Source of the DNA: Saccharopolyspora gloriosae
GTDB taxonomy: Bacteria; Actinomycetota; Actinomycetes; Mycobacteriales; Pseudonocardiaceae
Direction: 5' to 3'
DNA length: 64,000 bases
Assembly (NCBI RefSeq): GCF_022828475.1
Contig: NZ_CP059557.1
Coordinates: forward strand, 4,077,470 to 4,141,469
A program made the translations under genes and the position numbers. Below the pieces are notes generated by a model, which had not been told where the DNA came from, made no database searches, and saw nothing but the letters and a program-made list of their open reading frames with translations. This document shows, in pieces, positions 7,160 to 16,026 of this stretch (positions are counted from its first letter, which is position 1; the number at the start of each line of letters is the position of its first letter).

Positions 7160-9247
7160 ATGATCAGCACGGTTCGGCGGACGTTCGGCGGCTTGGCCTG
7201 GCCGGCGTACCTAGTGGGCTGTGTCCTGGTGGCGCTCGTCTACTTCTCCATCCCGCAGAGCAACGCCACGGATCCGTTGCGCATCGCGCTCTACTGTGGA
7301 ATCAGCGCCTCGGCGGTGCCCGCCCTGCTCTACGGGGTGCGCATCCACCGGCCCCGCCGGGCGTTGCCGTGGCTGCTCATCGCAGGCAGCCAGGCCGTGT
7401 ACTGCCTCGCCGACACGATCTTCTACACCAGCCACTCCCTGCTCGACATCACCACGTTCCCCTTCATCGCCGACGTCTTCTACCTGGCGCACTTCCCGCT
7501 GATCGTCTGCGGCTTGCTGCTGCTGATCCGGGCGCGCTCGCCGCGCCGGGACCTGCTGAGCCTCATCGACGCGACGGTGCTGGCCGTGGCGGCGGGGCTG
7601 CTGTCCTGGCTGTACCTGATCAAACCGTTGACCCGCGGCGACGATCCCGTGCTGACCACCGCCGCGTACGTGGCCTACCCGGTGCTGGATCTGGCGTTGC
7701 TGGCGGTGGCGCTGCGGCTGTTGCTCGACCACGGACCGCGCCCGCCGTCGTTCTTCCTGCTGGCGGGCAACCTGCTGGCGTTCCTCGGCGCCGACTCGGT
7801 CTACGTGTTGCAGCGAATCGACGGCAGCTACTCCGCGGGAAACTTCCTGGACGTGCTGTGGCTCGCGGGCAACATCGCGCTCGGCACCGCCGGGCTGCAC
7901 CCCACGATGGTCGCGTTGACCCGGACCGGGCCGGGCCGCGAACTGGGCCTGAGCCCGGTGCGGGTGACCACGCTGGCGGCGGCGTCGCTCATCGCCCCCG
8001 GGATCCTCGCGTTCGAAAACGCTCGGGTCTCGACGGGATACGTGAACGCGATCGCGGTGGCCTGCGCGGTGCTGTTCCTGCTCACCTTGGCCAGGTTGGT
8101 GGTCATGGTCTCCGAACAGCGCAGGCTGGCGGTGACCGATTCGCTGACCGGGCTCTACACCCGGCGGCACTTCGAGATGGAGCTGCCGAAGGCGTTGGCG
8201 CGGGCGGCCCGCGCCCGCAACAGGCTCGCGGTGTTCATCCTGGACGTCGACTACTTCAAGTCGATCAACGACCGCTACGGGCACCCGGTGGGCGACCTCG
8301 TGCTGGTGGAGATCGCCGACCGGCTCCGTGCCGTCGTCCGCGAAGACGACGTGCTGGCCCGGCACGGCGGGGAGGAGTTCGCGGTGCTGGCCTCCGCCGT
8401 GACCGCCGAGGACGTACGGGTGGTCGCCGAGCGGCTCCGGCTGGCGGTCGCGCGGGAACCGATCACCGTCGGCGACGGGCAGTCGATCAGGGTCACCACC
8501 TCGGTCGGGGCGGCGCAGACGACCGGGCACGACGACGACCCGGTCAAGATCGTGGCCGCCGCCGACCGGGCGCTGTACTCGGCGAAGGCCGAGGGGCGCA
8601 ACCGGGTCGCCGTCGGCGACCGCCCGGTGCCCGTGGCCGCGGTGGATCATCCGTCCGCGCTCAGCTACCTGCACTCGGTGAGCGACCAGGTCGACCAGTG
8701 CCTGTCCTCGCACTCGCACGGCCGGGCCGTCGGTGACTACGCACGCGTCGTGTGCCGAGCGATGGGCGGCGATGCCGCCACCGTGCACGACACCGAGCTC
8801 GCCGGCCGGCTGCACGACGTGGGCAAGGTCGTCATCCCGGAGGCGGTGCTGAGCAAACCGGCCGCGCTCGACGACGCGGAGTGGGCGCTGGTGCGCCGGC
8901 ACCCCGATCACGGCTACTACCTGCTCCGGTCGGTGCCGGAACTGCACGACATCGCCGAGATCGTGCGCCAGCACCACGAACGCTGGGACGGCAAGGGCTA
9001 TCCGCTGGGCCTGGCAGCGGACGCGATCCGGTTCGAGGCGCGGATCATCTCCGTCTGCGACGCGTGGGCGACGATGCTCGCCGACCGGCCTTATCGGCGC
9101 CCCCTCACCATGGACGAAGCCTTGCAGGAACTGCGCGACGGCCGCGGCACCCAGTTCGACCCGGCTGTCGTGGACGCGTTCCTGCGGCTGCACGCCGAAG
9201 GCGAGATCCACCGGTTGCCGCCGCTGTTCGCCCCGGCATCGGACTGA
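7160..9247 (+). CDS. membrane protein with GGDEF and HD-GYP domains (cyclic di-GMP turnover)
   Basis: The product is 695 residues. I chose the ATG at 7160, preceded by GAGAGG. Residues 1-310 form about nine membrane helices, residues 320-495 a GGDEF domain with an intact GGEEF active site at 403-407, and residues 515-685 an HD-GYP domain with HDVGK at 552-556, HHERWDGKGYP around 606-615 and further metal-binding His residues. RxxD (REDD) lies five residues before GGEEF, which is the allosteric inhibitory I-site. Both synthase and phosphodiesterase parts therefore look competent on sequence. It would set cyclic di-GMP at the membrane in response to a signal sensed by the helices. A 289-base gap without recognised features precedes it. 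Confidence 0.92.
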   Translation: MISTVRRTFGGLAWPAYLVGCVLVALVYFSIPQSNATDPLRIALYCGISASAVPALLYGVRIHRPRRALPWLLIAGSQAVYCLADTIFYTSHSLLDITTFPFIADVFYLAHFPLIVCGLLLLIRARSPRRDLLSLIDATVLAVAAGLLSWLYLIKPLTRGDDPVLTTAAYVAYPVLDLALLAVALRLLLDHGPRPPSFFLLAGNLLAFLGADSVYVLQRIDGSYSAGNFLDVLWLAGNIALGTAGLHPTMVALTRTGPGRELGLSPVRVTTLAAASLIAPGILAFENARVSTGYVNAIAVACAVLFLLTLARLVVMVSEQRRLAVTDSLTGLYTRRHFEMELPKALARAARARNRLAVFILDVDYFKSINDRYGHPVGDLVLVEIADRLRAVVREDDVLARHGGEEFAVLASAVTAEDVRVVAERLRLAVAREPITVGDGQSIRVTTSVGAAQTTGHDDDPVKIVAAADRALYSAKAEGRNRVAVGDRPVPVAAVDHPSALSYLHSVSDQVDQCLSSHSHGRAVGDYARVVCRAMGGDAATVHDTELAGRLHDVGKVVIPEAVLSKPAALDDAEWALVRRHPDHGYYLLRSVPELHDIAEIVRQHHERWDGKGYPLGLAADAIRFEARIISVCDAWATMLADRPYRRPLTMDEALQELRDGRGTQFDPAVVDAFLRLHAEGEIHRLPPLFAPASD

Positions 9248-9271
9248 ACGGCCGCCCGCGGCGGTCGAGGC

Positions 9272-9784
9272 TCAGTCGCGTTGGCCGGGGTCGCCCAGGA
9301 CTCCGGGGGCCACGAGCGCGTCGCGGGTGTTCTTCCACGGCTTGACCCATGTCATGTCTTCGGCGCTGAGCGCCTCGCCGCAGGCACTGCACACCTGCCC
9401 CTGGGTGGTCTCGTTGCCGCACGGCCGATGGATCATCGCCATGTGCCCGCCGCCTGCGGGCGTCGGCGTGTGCCGCTCAGCCCACAGCGCGAGCTGCTGC
9501 AGGACCGGCAGCAGCTCCGCAGCCGACTCGGTCGCCGCGTATCCCTGCCGGGTGCGCCCGCCGCTGTCGTAGTCGACGCGCGTCAGCAGCCCGGCCTCGA
9601 CCATGGCGCGCAGCCGACGGCTGAGCACCGCCTCCGAGATGCCCAGGCTCCCGCGCAACGCGTCGAACCGGCCACGGCCGTGCAGCACGTCGCGGATGAT
9701 CAGCAGCACCCACGGGTCGCCGAGCACGTCGAGCGATCGGCGAATCGGACAGGGATCGTCGGACCAATCAGAACGCAGCGGCAT
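9272..9784 (-). CDS. HxlR family transcriptional regulator with C-terminal Cys cluster
   Basis: The 170-residue product has the HxlR winged helix: DPCPIRRSLDVLGDPWVLLIIRDVLHGRGRFDALRGSLGISEAVLSRRLRAMVEAGLL. Its N-terminal Cys in DPCPI is the redox-type position seen in many members. After the wing it carries about 60 extra residues with PCGN-x6-VCSACGE, three cysteines that could form a zinc knuckle or a redox switch; usual members stop near 110-130 residues. It diverges from the MFS transporter gene with a perfect palindrome between them, so it probably controls that gene and itself. Confidence 0.88.
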   Translation of the reverse strand: MPLRSDWSDDPCPIRRSLDVLGDPWVLLIIRDVLHGRGRFDALRGSLGISEAVLSRRLRAMVEAGLLTRVDYDSGGRTRQGYAATESAAELLPVLQQLALWAERHTPTPAGGGHMAMIHRPCGNETTQGQVCSACGEALSAEDMTWVKPWKNTRDALVAPGVLGDPGQRD

Positions 9785-9807
9785 CGTATTCCCATCACCT
9801 CACGCCT

Positions 9808-9822
9808 CGGGTAATTTACCCG
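9808..9822. promoter_or_regulatory. candidate HxlR operator, perfect 15-bp palindrome
   Basis: CGGGTAATTTACCCG is a perfect palindrome with a central T in the 74-base gap between the divergent HxlR (start 9784) and MFS (start 9859) genes. The GTAA-n-TTAC core resembles reported HxlR-type operators. It would be placed to control both promoters. Assignment is by position and symmetry. Confidence 0.55.
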
Positions 9823-9858
9823 CGAGCGTACGACTTCCCTCAAGAAAGTCAGGATGCG

Positions 9859-11145
9859 ATGTCGACCCGATCTCCCGTGCGCGCAAGTGCACCTCGCATC
9901 CACCCGGCGTGGTGGGTGGCGGCCGTGGCGTTCCTGGCGCTGCTGTGCGCGTCGGGCTTCACCGCCGCACCCGGCGCGTTGATGGTGCCGCTGCACCAGG
10001 AGTTCGGGTGGCCGACGAGCGTGATGTCGCTGGCCGTGAGCCTCAACCTCGTGCTCTTCGGTGTCGTCGCGCCCTTCGCGGCAGCGCTCATGGACCGCTT
10101 CGGCATGCGCCGGGTCGTCGCGTCCGCGCTGGTGCTCGTGGCACTCGGCTCCGGCGGCAGCATCACCATGACCGCGTCCTGGCAGCTGCTGATCTTCTGG
10201 GGCGTGCTGATCGGTACCGGAACCGGCGCGATGGCGCTGGTGTTCGCCGCGACCATCGCCAACCGGTGGTTCGTCGAACGCCGCGGCCTCGTCATGGGAA
10301 TGCTGACCTCCGGATCGGCCGTCGGTCAGCTGGCGATCCTGCCCATCGTCACCGCCGTGGCCGAGAACGTCGGATGGCGAGCGGCCTCCCTGACCATCGC
10401 CGCGGCGGCCCTGATCGCCGCGCCGCTGGTGTGGGCGGTCATCCGGGACCACCCCGAGGATCGCGGGGTGCTGCCCTACGGCGCCGATCCGGACGAGCAC
10501 GAGGTCGCTCCCCGTGCCACCGGCGGCGCCGTGCGGCGCGCACTCGACGGACTGGCCTTCGCCGTGCGGCGGCGAACGTTCTGGGCACTGGCGATCGCGT
10601 TCGCGATCTGCGGGGCCACGACCAACGGCCTCATCGGCATCCACTTCATCCCCTCGGCCCACGACCACGGAATGCCGAGCACGACCGCCGCGAGCCTCCT
10701 GGCCGCCGTGGGGGCGTTCAACATCCTCGGCACGGTCGGTTCCGGCTGGCTGACGGACAAGATCGACCCGCGCAAGCTGCTGGTCGTCTACTACGCCTTC
10801 CGCGGGGTCAGTCTGCTCCTGCTGCCCTGGCTGCTGTCGGACCAGGCCCATCCGAGCATGATCCTGTTCATCGTCGTCTACGGCCTCGACTGGGTCGCGA
10901 CCGTTCCGCCCACCGCCGCCCTGTGCCGCAGGCTGTTCGGTGAGCGCGGCACGATCGTCTTCGGCTGGGTCTTCGCCTGCCACCAGATCGGCGCCGCCAC
11001 GGCCGCGTTCACCGCCGGAGTCATCCGCGACGTCTTCGGCACCTACACCTACGCCTGGTGGAGCGGAGCGGCGATCTGCGCCATCGCCGCCGTGCTCTCA
11101 GTCCTGGCCAAAGCACCGAGCACGGTCCTCGCCTCGCAGCGTTGA
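9859..11145 (+). CDS. MFS transporter (monocarboxylate/oxalate-formate antiporter-like)
   Basis: This 428-residue protein has 12 predicted membrane helices in two halves, with the MFS A-motif-like loop MDRFGMRR after helix 2 and GWLTDKIDPRK between helices 8 and 9. The N-terminal pattern PGALMVPLHQEFGWPTSVMSLAVSLNLVLFG resembles the oxalate/formate antiporter and monocarboxylate porter branch. It diverges from the HxlR gene and is probably repressed by it. The substrate is not determined; a small acid or a drug are both possible. Confidence 0.88.
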   Translation: MSTRSPVRASAPRIHPAWWVAAVAFLALLCASGFTAAPGALMVPLHQEFGWPTSVMSLAVSLNLVLFGVVAPFAAALMDRFGMRRVVASALVLVALGSGGSITMTASWQLLIFWGVLIGTGTGAMALVFAATIANRWFVERRGLVMGMLTSGSAVGQLAILPIVTAVAENVGWRAASLTIAAAALIAAPLVWAVIRDHPEDRGVLPYGADPDEHEVAPRATGGAVRRALDGLAFAVRRRTFWALAIAFAICGATTNGLIGIHFIPSAHDHGMPSTTAASLLAAVGAFNILGTVGSGWLTDKIDPRKLLVVYYAFRGVSLLLLPWLLSDQAHPSMILFIVVYGLDWVATVPPTAALCRRLFGERGTIVFGWVFACHQIGAATAAFTAGVIRDVFGTYTYAWWSGAAICAIAAVLSVLAKAPSTVLASQR

Positions 11146-11182
11146 TCACGACGCTGCGGACTCCTTCGTGCATGCGGAGCTC

Positions 11183-11198
11183 GATCGGCCTACCGATC
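11183..11198. terminator. small hairpin between convergent genes
   Basis: GATCGG-CCTA-CCGATC forms a 6-bp stem with a 4-base loop and a following TT, in the 66-base gap between the convergent MFS and TenA-like genes. It is a weak candidate for a bidirectional terminator. Confidence 0.3.
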
Positions 11199-11211
11199 TT
11201 CGCGGTCCGGG

Positions 11212-11871
11212 TTACATCGTGTCGGGGAGGGTGTTCCAGAACATCAGCTCGTAGTCCTGGAAAAGGCGTGCGTACTGGCGAGCGAGGGACTCGGTGATCG
11301 TTCCCGCGTCGAGCCCGGCCTGCACCGCGGACTCGGCCTGTACGTCGGCGCCGGGCTCCGGAGCGCCGAACAGGTCGAAGAACTCGCAGTCCGAATCGGA
11401 CAGTCCGTACCGAGTGCGCAGTGCTCGGGCGACCTCGGCGCAGTAGGCGCCGAACGCGGCGAAGTTCGACACGATCGCCACCGCCGCGTCGCCGGGGTCG
11501 GCGTGCAGGGCCAGCCACGACAGGTACGCCGGGTACGCCTGGCAACCGGCCTGCGGGCGGTAGTCCGCGACGTCCTGCTCGCTCCAGCCCAGTGCCGCGG
11601 ACAGCTTGGGCAGCGCTCCCAGCGCGGTTCCCTCACCTTGGGCGAGGCCGGTGAAGAACTCGCAGGTGGGACGGTCGGCGGCGCGTGCGGCCAGGGTCAG
11701 GAAGCTGCGCCGGTCACAGGGCACGATGCGGGATTCCTCGGCGGCCAGCGCCGCCAGCACCGACGTGGGCGCTGCCCCTTCCCGCACCAGCGGGACCAGG
11801 CGGTTCTCCCCCTCCCGGGGGGCGAGTTCCTGATGAATCGACTCCAGCAGAGCAAGCGCGGTACCGGTCAT
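11212..11871 (-). CDS. TenA/PqqC-like (heme-oxygenase fold) family protein
   Basis: The 219-residue product is largely helical with a pattern like the TENA/THI-4/PqqC superfamily: an early ESIHQEL helix, ESRIVPCDRRSF, CEFFTGLAQGE, AYPAYLSWLAL, then FAAFGAYCAEVARALR and a C-terminal FFDLFG stretch. The superfamily includes thiamin-salvage hydrolases and oxygenase-like scaffolds, so no reaction can be assigned. It is the last gene of a minus-strand run after the GMC oxidoreductase and the acetoacetate decarboxylase-like gene (113-base gap), suggesting a linked role. The assignment rests on weak family resemblance. Confidence 0.5.
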   Translation of the reverse strand: MTGTALALLESIHQELAPREGENRLVPLVREGAAPTSVLAALAAEESRIVPCDRRSFLTLAARAADRPTCEFFTGLAQGEGTALGALPKLSAALGWSEQDVADYRPQAGCQAYPAYLSWLALHADPGDAAVAIVSNFAAFGAYCAEVARALRTRYGLSDSDCEFFDLFGAPEPGADVQAESAVQAGLDAGTITESLARQYARLFQDYELMFWNTLPDTM

Positions 11872-11984
11872 GACCTGGATGGTCGCACGGGAAAGACCGC
11901 GGCGGGCGCGGTCACCGGCGAGACCACAGCGCCCGATTCCGAGTCATACCAACGAAACTCGGACGTTCGGCGACGTTGTGCCGA

Positions 11985-12605
11985 CTACGACTCCGCGCCG
12001 AACCGCATCGCGAAGTCGTTCAGCGCCAGGCTGGCCACCGGCCGCCGTCCCCCTAGCCAGCCCAGCGGGCCGTCCGGTTCGAACCGCCACGCCGAGCTGC
12101 ACCACTGGACGGTCGACGAGCCGCTGACCCGCGTCTGCTGGAAACCGTTCAGGTCCTGGGCGACGCGGTAGGCGAACGGCCAGGAGCCGGGCAGCGGTGC
12201 GAGGCGGGTGAATCCGGCCGAGGCGATGCCGTCGGCGGCGAACGACGCGACGCGCGAGAAGCGCGGCTCACCGGTGGTGGAGCGCAACCGGAATTGCGCC
12301 TGCCGCTTGGGAATGCCCCACAGTTCCCGGCCGCCCTGTTCGGAGTCGGCGCTGTCCACCCAGATGTGGCTGATGTGCACGCGCGGCACCATCCGGTCGT
12401 ACACCAGCACCGCGGTGAGCAGCTCGTTGTACTCCATGACGCTGCCCGGCCCGTAGATCACCCAGGCGGTCCCGACCAGCCCGGAGCCGCCGACCAGCAC
12501 GGGCGGCGTCTCCACGGGACTGCTGGGCAGTTCCGTCTCCGGCAGCCGCCACAGCGACAGGTGCATGCTGCCGCGCAGTTCCCAGGGTTCGGGCGGGTAG
12601 GGCAT
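11985..12605 (-). CDS. acetoacetate decarboxylase-like superfamily protein
   Basis: The 206-residue protein carries the superfamily signature around GGRELWGIPKRQAQFRL, where the Lys after Ile-Pro matches the usual Gly-Phe/Ile-Pro-Lys loop, plus an N-terminal PPVLVGGSGLVGTAWVIYGPGSVMEYNELL region. Many members lack the decarboxylase Lys pair and have unknown or lactone/keto-acid functions, so decarboxylation is not assured. It follows the GMC oxidoreductase by 36 bases on the same strand and is likely in one transcript with it. The pairing suggests oxidation of an alcohol followed by keto-product processing, which is inference. Confidence 0.75.
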   Translation of the reverse strand: MPYPPEPWELRGSMHLSLWRLPETELPSSPVETPPVLVGGSGLVGTAWVIYGPGSVMEYNELLTAVLVYDRMVPRVHISHIWVDSADSEQGGRELWGIPKRQAQFRLRSTTGEPRFSRVASFAADGIASAGFTRLAPLPGSWPFAYRVAQDLNGFQQTRVSGSSTVQWCSSAWRFEPDGPLGWLGGRRPVASLALNDFAMRFGAES

Positions 12606-12641
12606 CGATTCTCCTCTTCACTGGTGTTCCGCCTGCGAACG

Positions 12642-14330
12642 TCAGACCGGGGTCACCGGCAACCGCAGGGCGCCGGGGGCCGCTTCCGGGACGACGGGAC
12701 GGGCAGGGGGGCTCGGCTCGATCGGGCTGTAGGGCTCGCCGAGCTCGGGACGGCCGTCCGGTTCGCCCTTGTTCGGCCACAGCGCCATCGCGCGCTCGGC
12801 CTGCGCGGTGATGGTCAGCGACGGGTTCACCCCGAGGTTCGCCGAGATCGTCGAACCGTCCACGACGTGCAGGCCCGGGTGGCCGTAGAGCCGGTGGTAG
12901 GCGTCGACCACCCCGTGCTCGGCGTCCGAACCGATCGCGCAGCCACCGATGAAGTGGCCCGTGATCGGCACGTTGGCCAAGTCCGCCCAACTGCCCGCGG
13001 GCACACCGTCGATCTTGTCCGCCAGCGAACGGGCCGCCGCATGCCCGCTGGGGATCCACGTCGGGTTCGGCTCCCCCGCGCCTTGCTCGCTGACGAGTTT
13101 CCGGCCGAACAGGCCGCGTTTGGTGCGCAGCGTCAAGGAATTGTCCACCGCCTGCATCACCAGCAGCACGATCGTCCGCTGCGACCAGTGGCGCGGGTTG
13201 TGCAGCGTCGGCAGGTCCCGCCAGTTCCGCAGCATCCTCCGCAACCCCAGCAACAGCCGGTTGCGGCCCGGCTTCGGGTCCACCAGCGTGGCCTCCAGCA
13301 GCGCCAACATGTTGCTGCCCTTGCCGTAGCGCACCGGTTCGATGTGCGTCGTCGAATCCGGATGCAGCGAGGACGTGATGGTCACGCCTTCGCTGAAGTC
13401 CTGTTCGCCGCCACGAGCCCGGGCGGCGAGGATCTGCTCCGAGTTGGTGCGGCTGAGCACCCCCAGCTGCGACGAGATCCCCGGCAGCACCGCCTCGTCG
13501 CGCATCTTGTGCAGCAGTTTCTGGGTCCCCAGCGCGGATGCGGAGAACACCACTTCGGCGGCGGTGAACGTGCGGCGCTGCTTGCGGATCCGCCGGCCGG
13601 TGCGCACCGTGTCCACCGCGTAACCGCCGTCGGGCAGCGGGCGCACCGCGGTCACCGTGGTCAGCGGATGCACCGTCGCGCCCGCGCTTTCCGCCAGGTG
13701 CAGGTAGTTCTTCGCCACCGTGTTCTTCGCGTTGTGCCTGCAGCCGGTCATGCACTCGCCGCAATGCAGGCAGCCCGTGCGGTCCGGGCCTGCGCCGCCG
13801 AAGAACGGGTCGGACACCGTCTTGCCCGGCTCACCGAAGTACACCCCGACCTGGGAGCGGTGGTAGGTCCCGGCGATGCCCATGTCCTCGGCGACCTCGC
13901 GCATCGCGCGGTCCGATGGTGTGTCGCGAGGGTTCTCGGTGACGCCCAGCATCCGCTTGGCCTGGTCGTAGTAGGGCGCGAGTTCGTGCTTCCAGTCGGT
14001 GATCCCGGCCCACTGCGGGTGCGCGTAGAACTCCGCGGGGGGTTCGTAGAGCGTGTTCGCGTAGACCAGCGATCCGCCGCCGACGCCCGCTCCGCTGAGG
14101 ATCAGCACGTCCTTGAGCAGGTTGAGCCGGAAGATGCCGTAGCAGCCCAAAGCGGGGATGTAGAGGTAATCCCGCACCCGCCACGATGTCTTCGGGAAAT
14201 CCGCGTCGGTGAACCGCTTGCCCGCTTCGAGCACGCCGACCCGGTACCCCTTCTCCGTGAGCCGAAGCGCGGAGACTCCGCCGCCGAAACCGGAGCCGAT
14301 GACGAGCACGTCGTAGTCATGGCCGGGCAT
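12642..14330 (-). CDS. GMC family oxidoreductase, cholesterol-oxidase (ChoD)-like
   Basis: The product is about 562 residues. It has the FAD-binding DVLVIGSGFGGGVSALRL near the N-terminus, GAGVGGGSLVYANTL, a Cys-rich loop GCLHCGECMTGCRHNAKNT, and the C-terminal HFIGGCAIGSDAEHGVVDAYHRLYG with GVNPSLTITAQAERA. These match the cholesterol oxidase/steroid Delta-isomerase type of GMC flavoproteins, including the mycobacterial ChoD branch whose true substrate is debated. I chose the ATG at 14330 (GAGG upstream); a GTG at 14336 is in frame. It heads a likely operon with the acetoacetate decarboxylase-like and TenA-like genes. A hydroxylated sterol or terpenoid alcohol is the probable substrate. Confidence 0.85.
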   Translation of the reverse strand: MPGHDYDVLVIGSGFGGGVSALRLTEKGYRVGVLEAGKRFTDADFPKTSWRVRDYLYIPALGCYGIFRLNLLKDVLILSGAGVGGGSLVYANTLYEPPAEFYAHPQWAGITDWKHELAPYYDQAKRMLGVTENPRDTPSDRAMREVAEDMGIAGTYHRSQVGVYFGEPGKTVSDPFFGGAGPDRTGCLHCGECMTGCRHNAKNTVAKNYLHLAESAGATVHPLTTVTAVRPLPDGGYAVDTVRTGRRIRKQRRTFTAAEVVFSASALGTQKLLHKMRDEAVLPGISSQLGVLSRTNSEQILAARARGGEQDFSEGVTITSSLHPDSTTHIEPVRYGKGSNMLALLEATLVDPKPGRNRLLLGLRRMLRNWRDLPTLHNPRHWSQRTIVLLVMQAVDNSLTLRTKRGLFGRKLVSEQGAGEPNPTWIPSGHAAARSLADKIDGVPAGSWADLANVPITGHFIGGCAIGSDAEHGVVDAYHRLYGHPGLHVVDGSTISANLGVNPSLTITAQAERAMALWPNKGEPDGRPELGEPYSPIEPSPPARPVVPEAAPGALRLPVTPV

Positions 14331-14434
14331 GCACACCTCGCAGAGGATTCGGGCCGTCGTTGGCCCGATCAGAACAGTGGACTCGCGACTTCACGGGAAT
14401 TCGGGAACCGAGGCCCCGCCGGAACCGATGTCGA

Positions 14435-15907
14435 TCAGGACGTGGATGGTGCCAGAACGTCGTAATCGGCAAGATCCAGGCCTCGGGTGCGACGACGGTA
14501 TTCGGTCATCGAGCCCGGCCAGTTGGTGCTGATCCGCCCGCTCTCGTCGCGGTACCAGCTCTGGCAGGAAGTGAACACGCTTTCGCGCAGCCGCTGCTGG
14601 ATCTCGTCGTCGAAACGCTCCGCGGCCTCCGGGCGCACCTCCAGCGCCGCGCCGGGGCGGCGGGCCAGCCTCCGCACGAGGCGCGCCACGTACTTGGCTT
14701 GGCTTTCCAGCATGTGCACGACGGAACCGGAACCGAGATTGGTGTTCGGGCCGTACATCACGAACATGTTCGGGAACCCGGGCACCGCCATGCCGAGGTA
14801 GGCGCGGGCGCCCTTCTCCCACGCCTCGTCCAGCCGGGCGCCACCGACACCGCGAACCGCGATCGAGGACAGGAAGTTGCTCGCGTCGAACCCGGTCCCG
14901 AAGATCACGACGTCGGCGGGGTGCTCGGTGCCGTCCTCGGTGCGCAGCCCGTTCGGCGTGACCCGCTCGATGCGGCTGGTCTCCGCCCGGACGCCGGGCC
15001 GGTTGAACGCCGGGTAGTACTCGCTGGAGAACAGCACCCGCTTGCAGCCGATCGGATGGTCCGGCGCGAGGTCCTCGCTCACCTTCTCCGTGCGCACCTG
15101 CGTGCAACGGTGCCACTTCGCCGCGAGCGAGAACGCTTTGCCGAGGGGCTGGGCGGTCGTGAGGCCGCGACCGGCCGCTTCGAAGAACGCCCACACGCCG
15201 AACCGCATCAGCGACTGCGCGCCGGGGACGTTGCGGAACACGAACCGGTGCCAGGGCCGGTAGGCGCGGTCCGGGCGCGGCACCACGTGCGGCGCGGACC
15301 GCTGGAACACCGTGAGCCCTCGGACCCGGCCGGCGATGGCGGGCACGAACTGCACCGCACTCGCCCCGGTGCCGATCACCGCGACCCGCTTATCGCGCAG
15401 GTCGAGCTGGTGGTCCCAGCGGGCCGAGTGGAACATCGGACCGGTGAAATCCCCCATACCCGGCAGGTTCGGGATGAACGGCTCGCTGAGCTGCCCCACC
15501 GCGGGCACCAGCACATCGGCCTCGATGACCTCACCCGCGTCGGTGCGCAGCCGCCACCGGCGGGATTTCTCGTCGTAGTCGGCCGCCTCGATGGTCGTGT
15601 TCAGCCGCAGGTTCCGGGTCAGCCGGTGCTGCTCGACGCATCGCCGCAGGTAGCGCAGGATCTCCGGCTGCTCGGCGAACCGGCGCCGCCAGGTGGGTTC
15701 CGGCACGAACGAGTAGGAGTACAGGTGCGAGGGAACGTCGCAGGCCGCGCCCGGGTAGGTGTTGTCCCGCCACACCCCGCCGACACCGCCGGCGCGCTCG
15801 AAGATCGTGAACGAGGTGTGCCCGGCGCGTTTGAGCTGAGCGGCCACCGCGATGCCCGCGAACCCGCTGCCGATGATGGCGACATGGGGTTGGCGGATCG
15901 GCGACAT
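14435..15907 (-). CDS. flavin-containing (Baeyer-Villiger-like) monooxygenase 1
   Basis: The 490-residue protein has an N-terminal FAD motif IIGSGFAGIAVA, the GVWRDNTYPGAACDVPSHLYSYSF segment, a second nucleotide motif VAVIGTGASAVQ, and the fingerprint FTGPMFHSARWDH, which is the Baeyer-Villiger pattern F-x-G-x3-H-x3-W with Asp where Pro is common. Such enzymes insert one oxygen atom into ketones using NADPH and FAD. A paralogue lies at 57223-58659. A 13-bp AT-rich motif at 15946-15958 sits 39 bases upstream and recurs upstream of the tandem TetR gene. The acyl-CoA synthetase gene lies 119 bases upstream on the same strand. Confidence 0.9.
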   Translation of the reverse strand: MSPIRQPHVAIIGSGFAGIAVAAQLKRAGHTSFTIFERAGGVGGVWRDNTYPGAACDVPSHLYSYSFVPEPTWRRRFAEQPEILRYLRRCVEQHRLTRNLRLNTTIEAADYDEKSRRWRLRTDAGEVIEADVLVPAVGQLSEPFIPNLPGMGDFTGPMFHSARWDHQLDLRDKRVAVIGTGASAVQFVPAIAGRVRGLTVFQRSAPHVVPRPDRAYRPWHRFVFRNVPGAQSLMRFGVWAFFEAAGRGLTTAQPLGKAFSLAAKWHRCTQVRTEKVSEDLAPDHPIGCKRVLFSSEYYPAFNRPGVRAETSRIERVTPNGLRTEDGTEHPADVVIFGTGFDASNFLSSIAVRGVGGARLDEAWEKGARAYLGMAVPGFPNMFVMYGPNTNLGSGSVVHMLESQAKYVARLVRRLARRPGAALEVRPEAAERFDDEIQQRLRESVFTSCQSWYRDESGRISTNWPGSMTEYRRRTRGLDLADYDVLAPSTS

Positions 15908-15945
15908 GGAGGCTCCTCGTGGTCGTGCACTGCGGACACGATCAC

Positions 15946-15958
15946 GTTAATCGCGGTT
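15946..15958 (+). promoter_or_regulatory. candidate operator, copy 1 of shared 13-bp motif
   Basis: GTTAATCGCGGTT lies 39-51 bases upstream of flavin monooxygenase 1. Ten of its 13 positions are identical in copies at 40519-40531 and, reversed, 39047-39059. The AT-rich half-palindrome is unusual in this GC-rich DNA. It is a candidate binding site for the tandem TetR protein encoded at 39173. Confidence 0.5.
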
Positions 15959-16026
15959 CGCCCCTGCGGTCTGACGCCGACGGTCAGATCATTGACAGTT
16001 TCGGACATCGCGCCGCCGGAGCCCGT

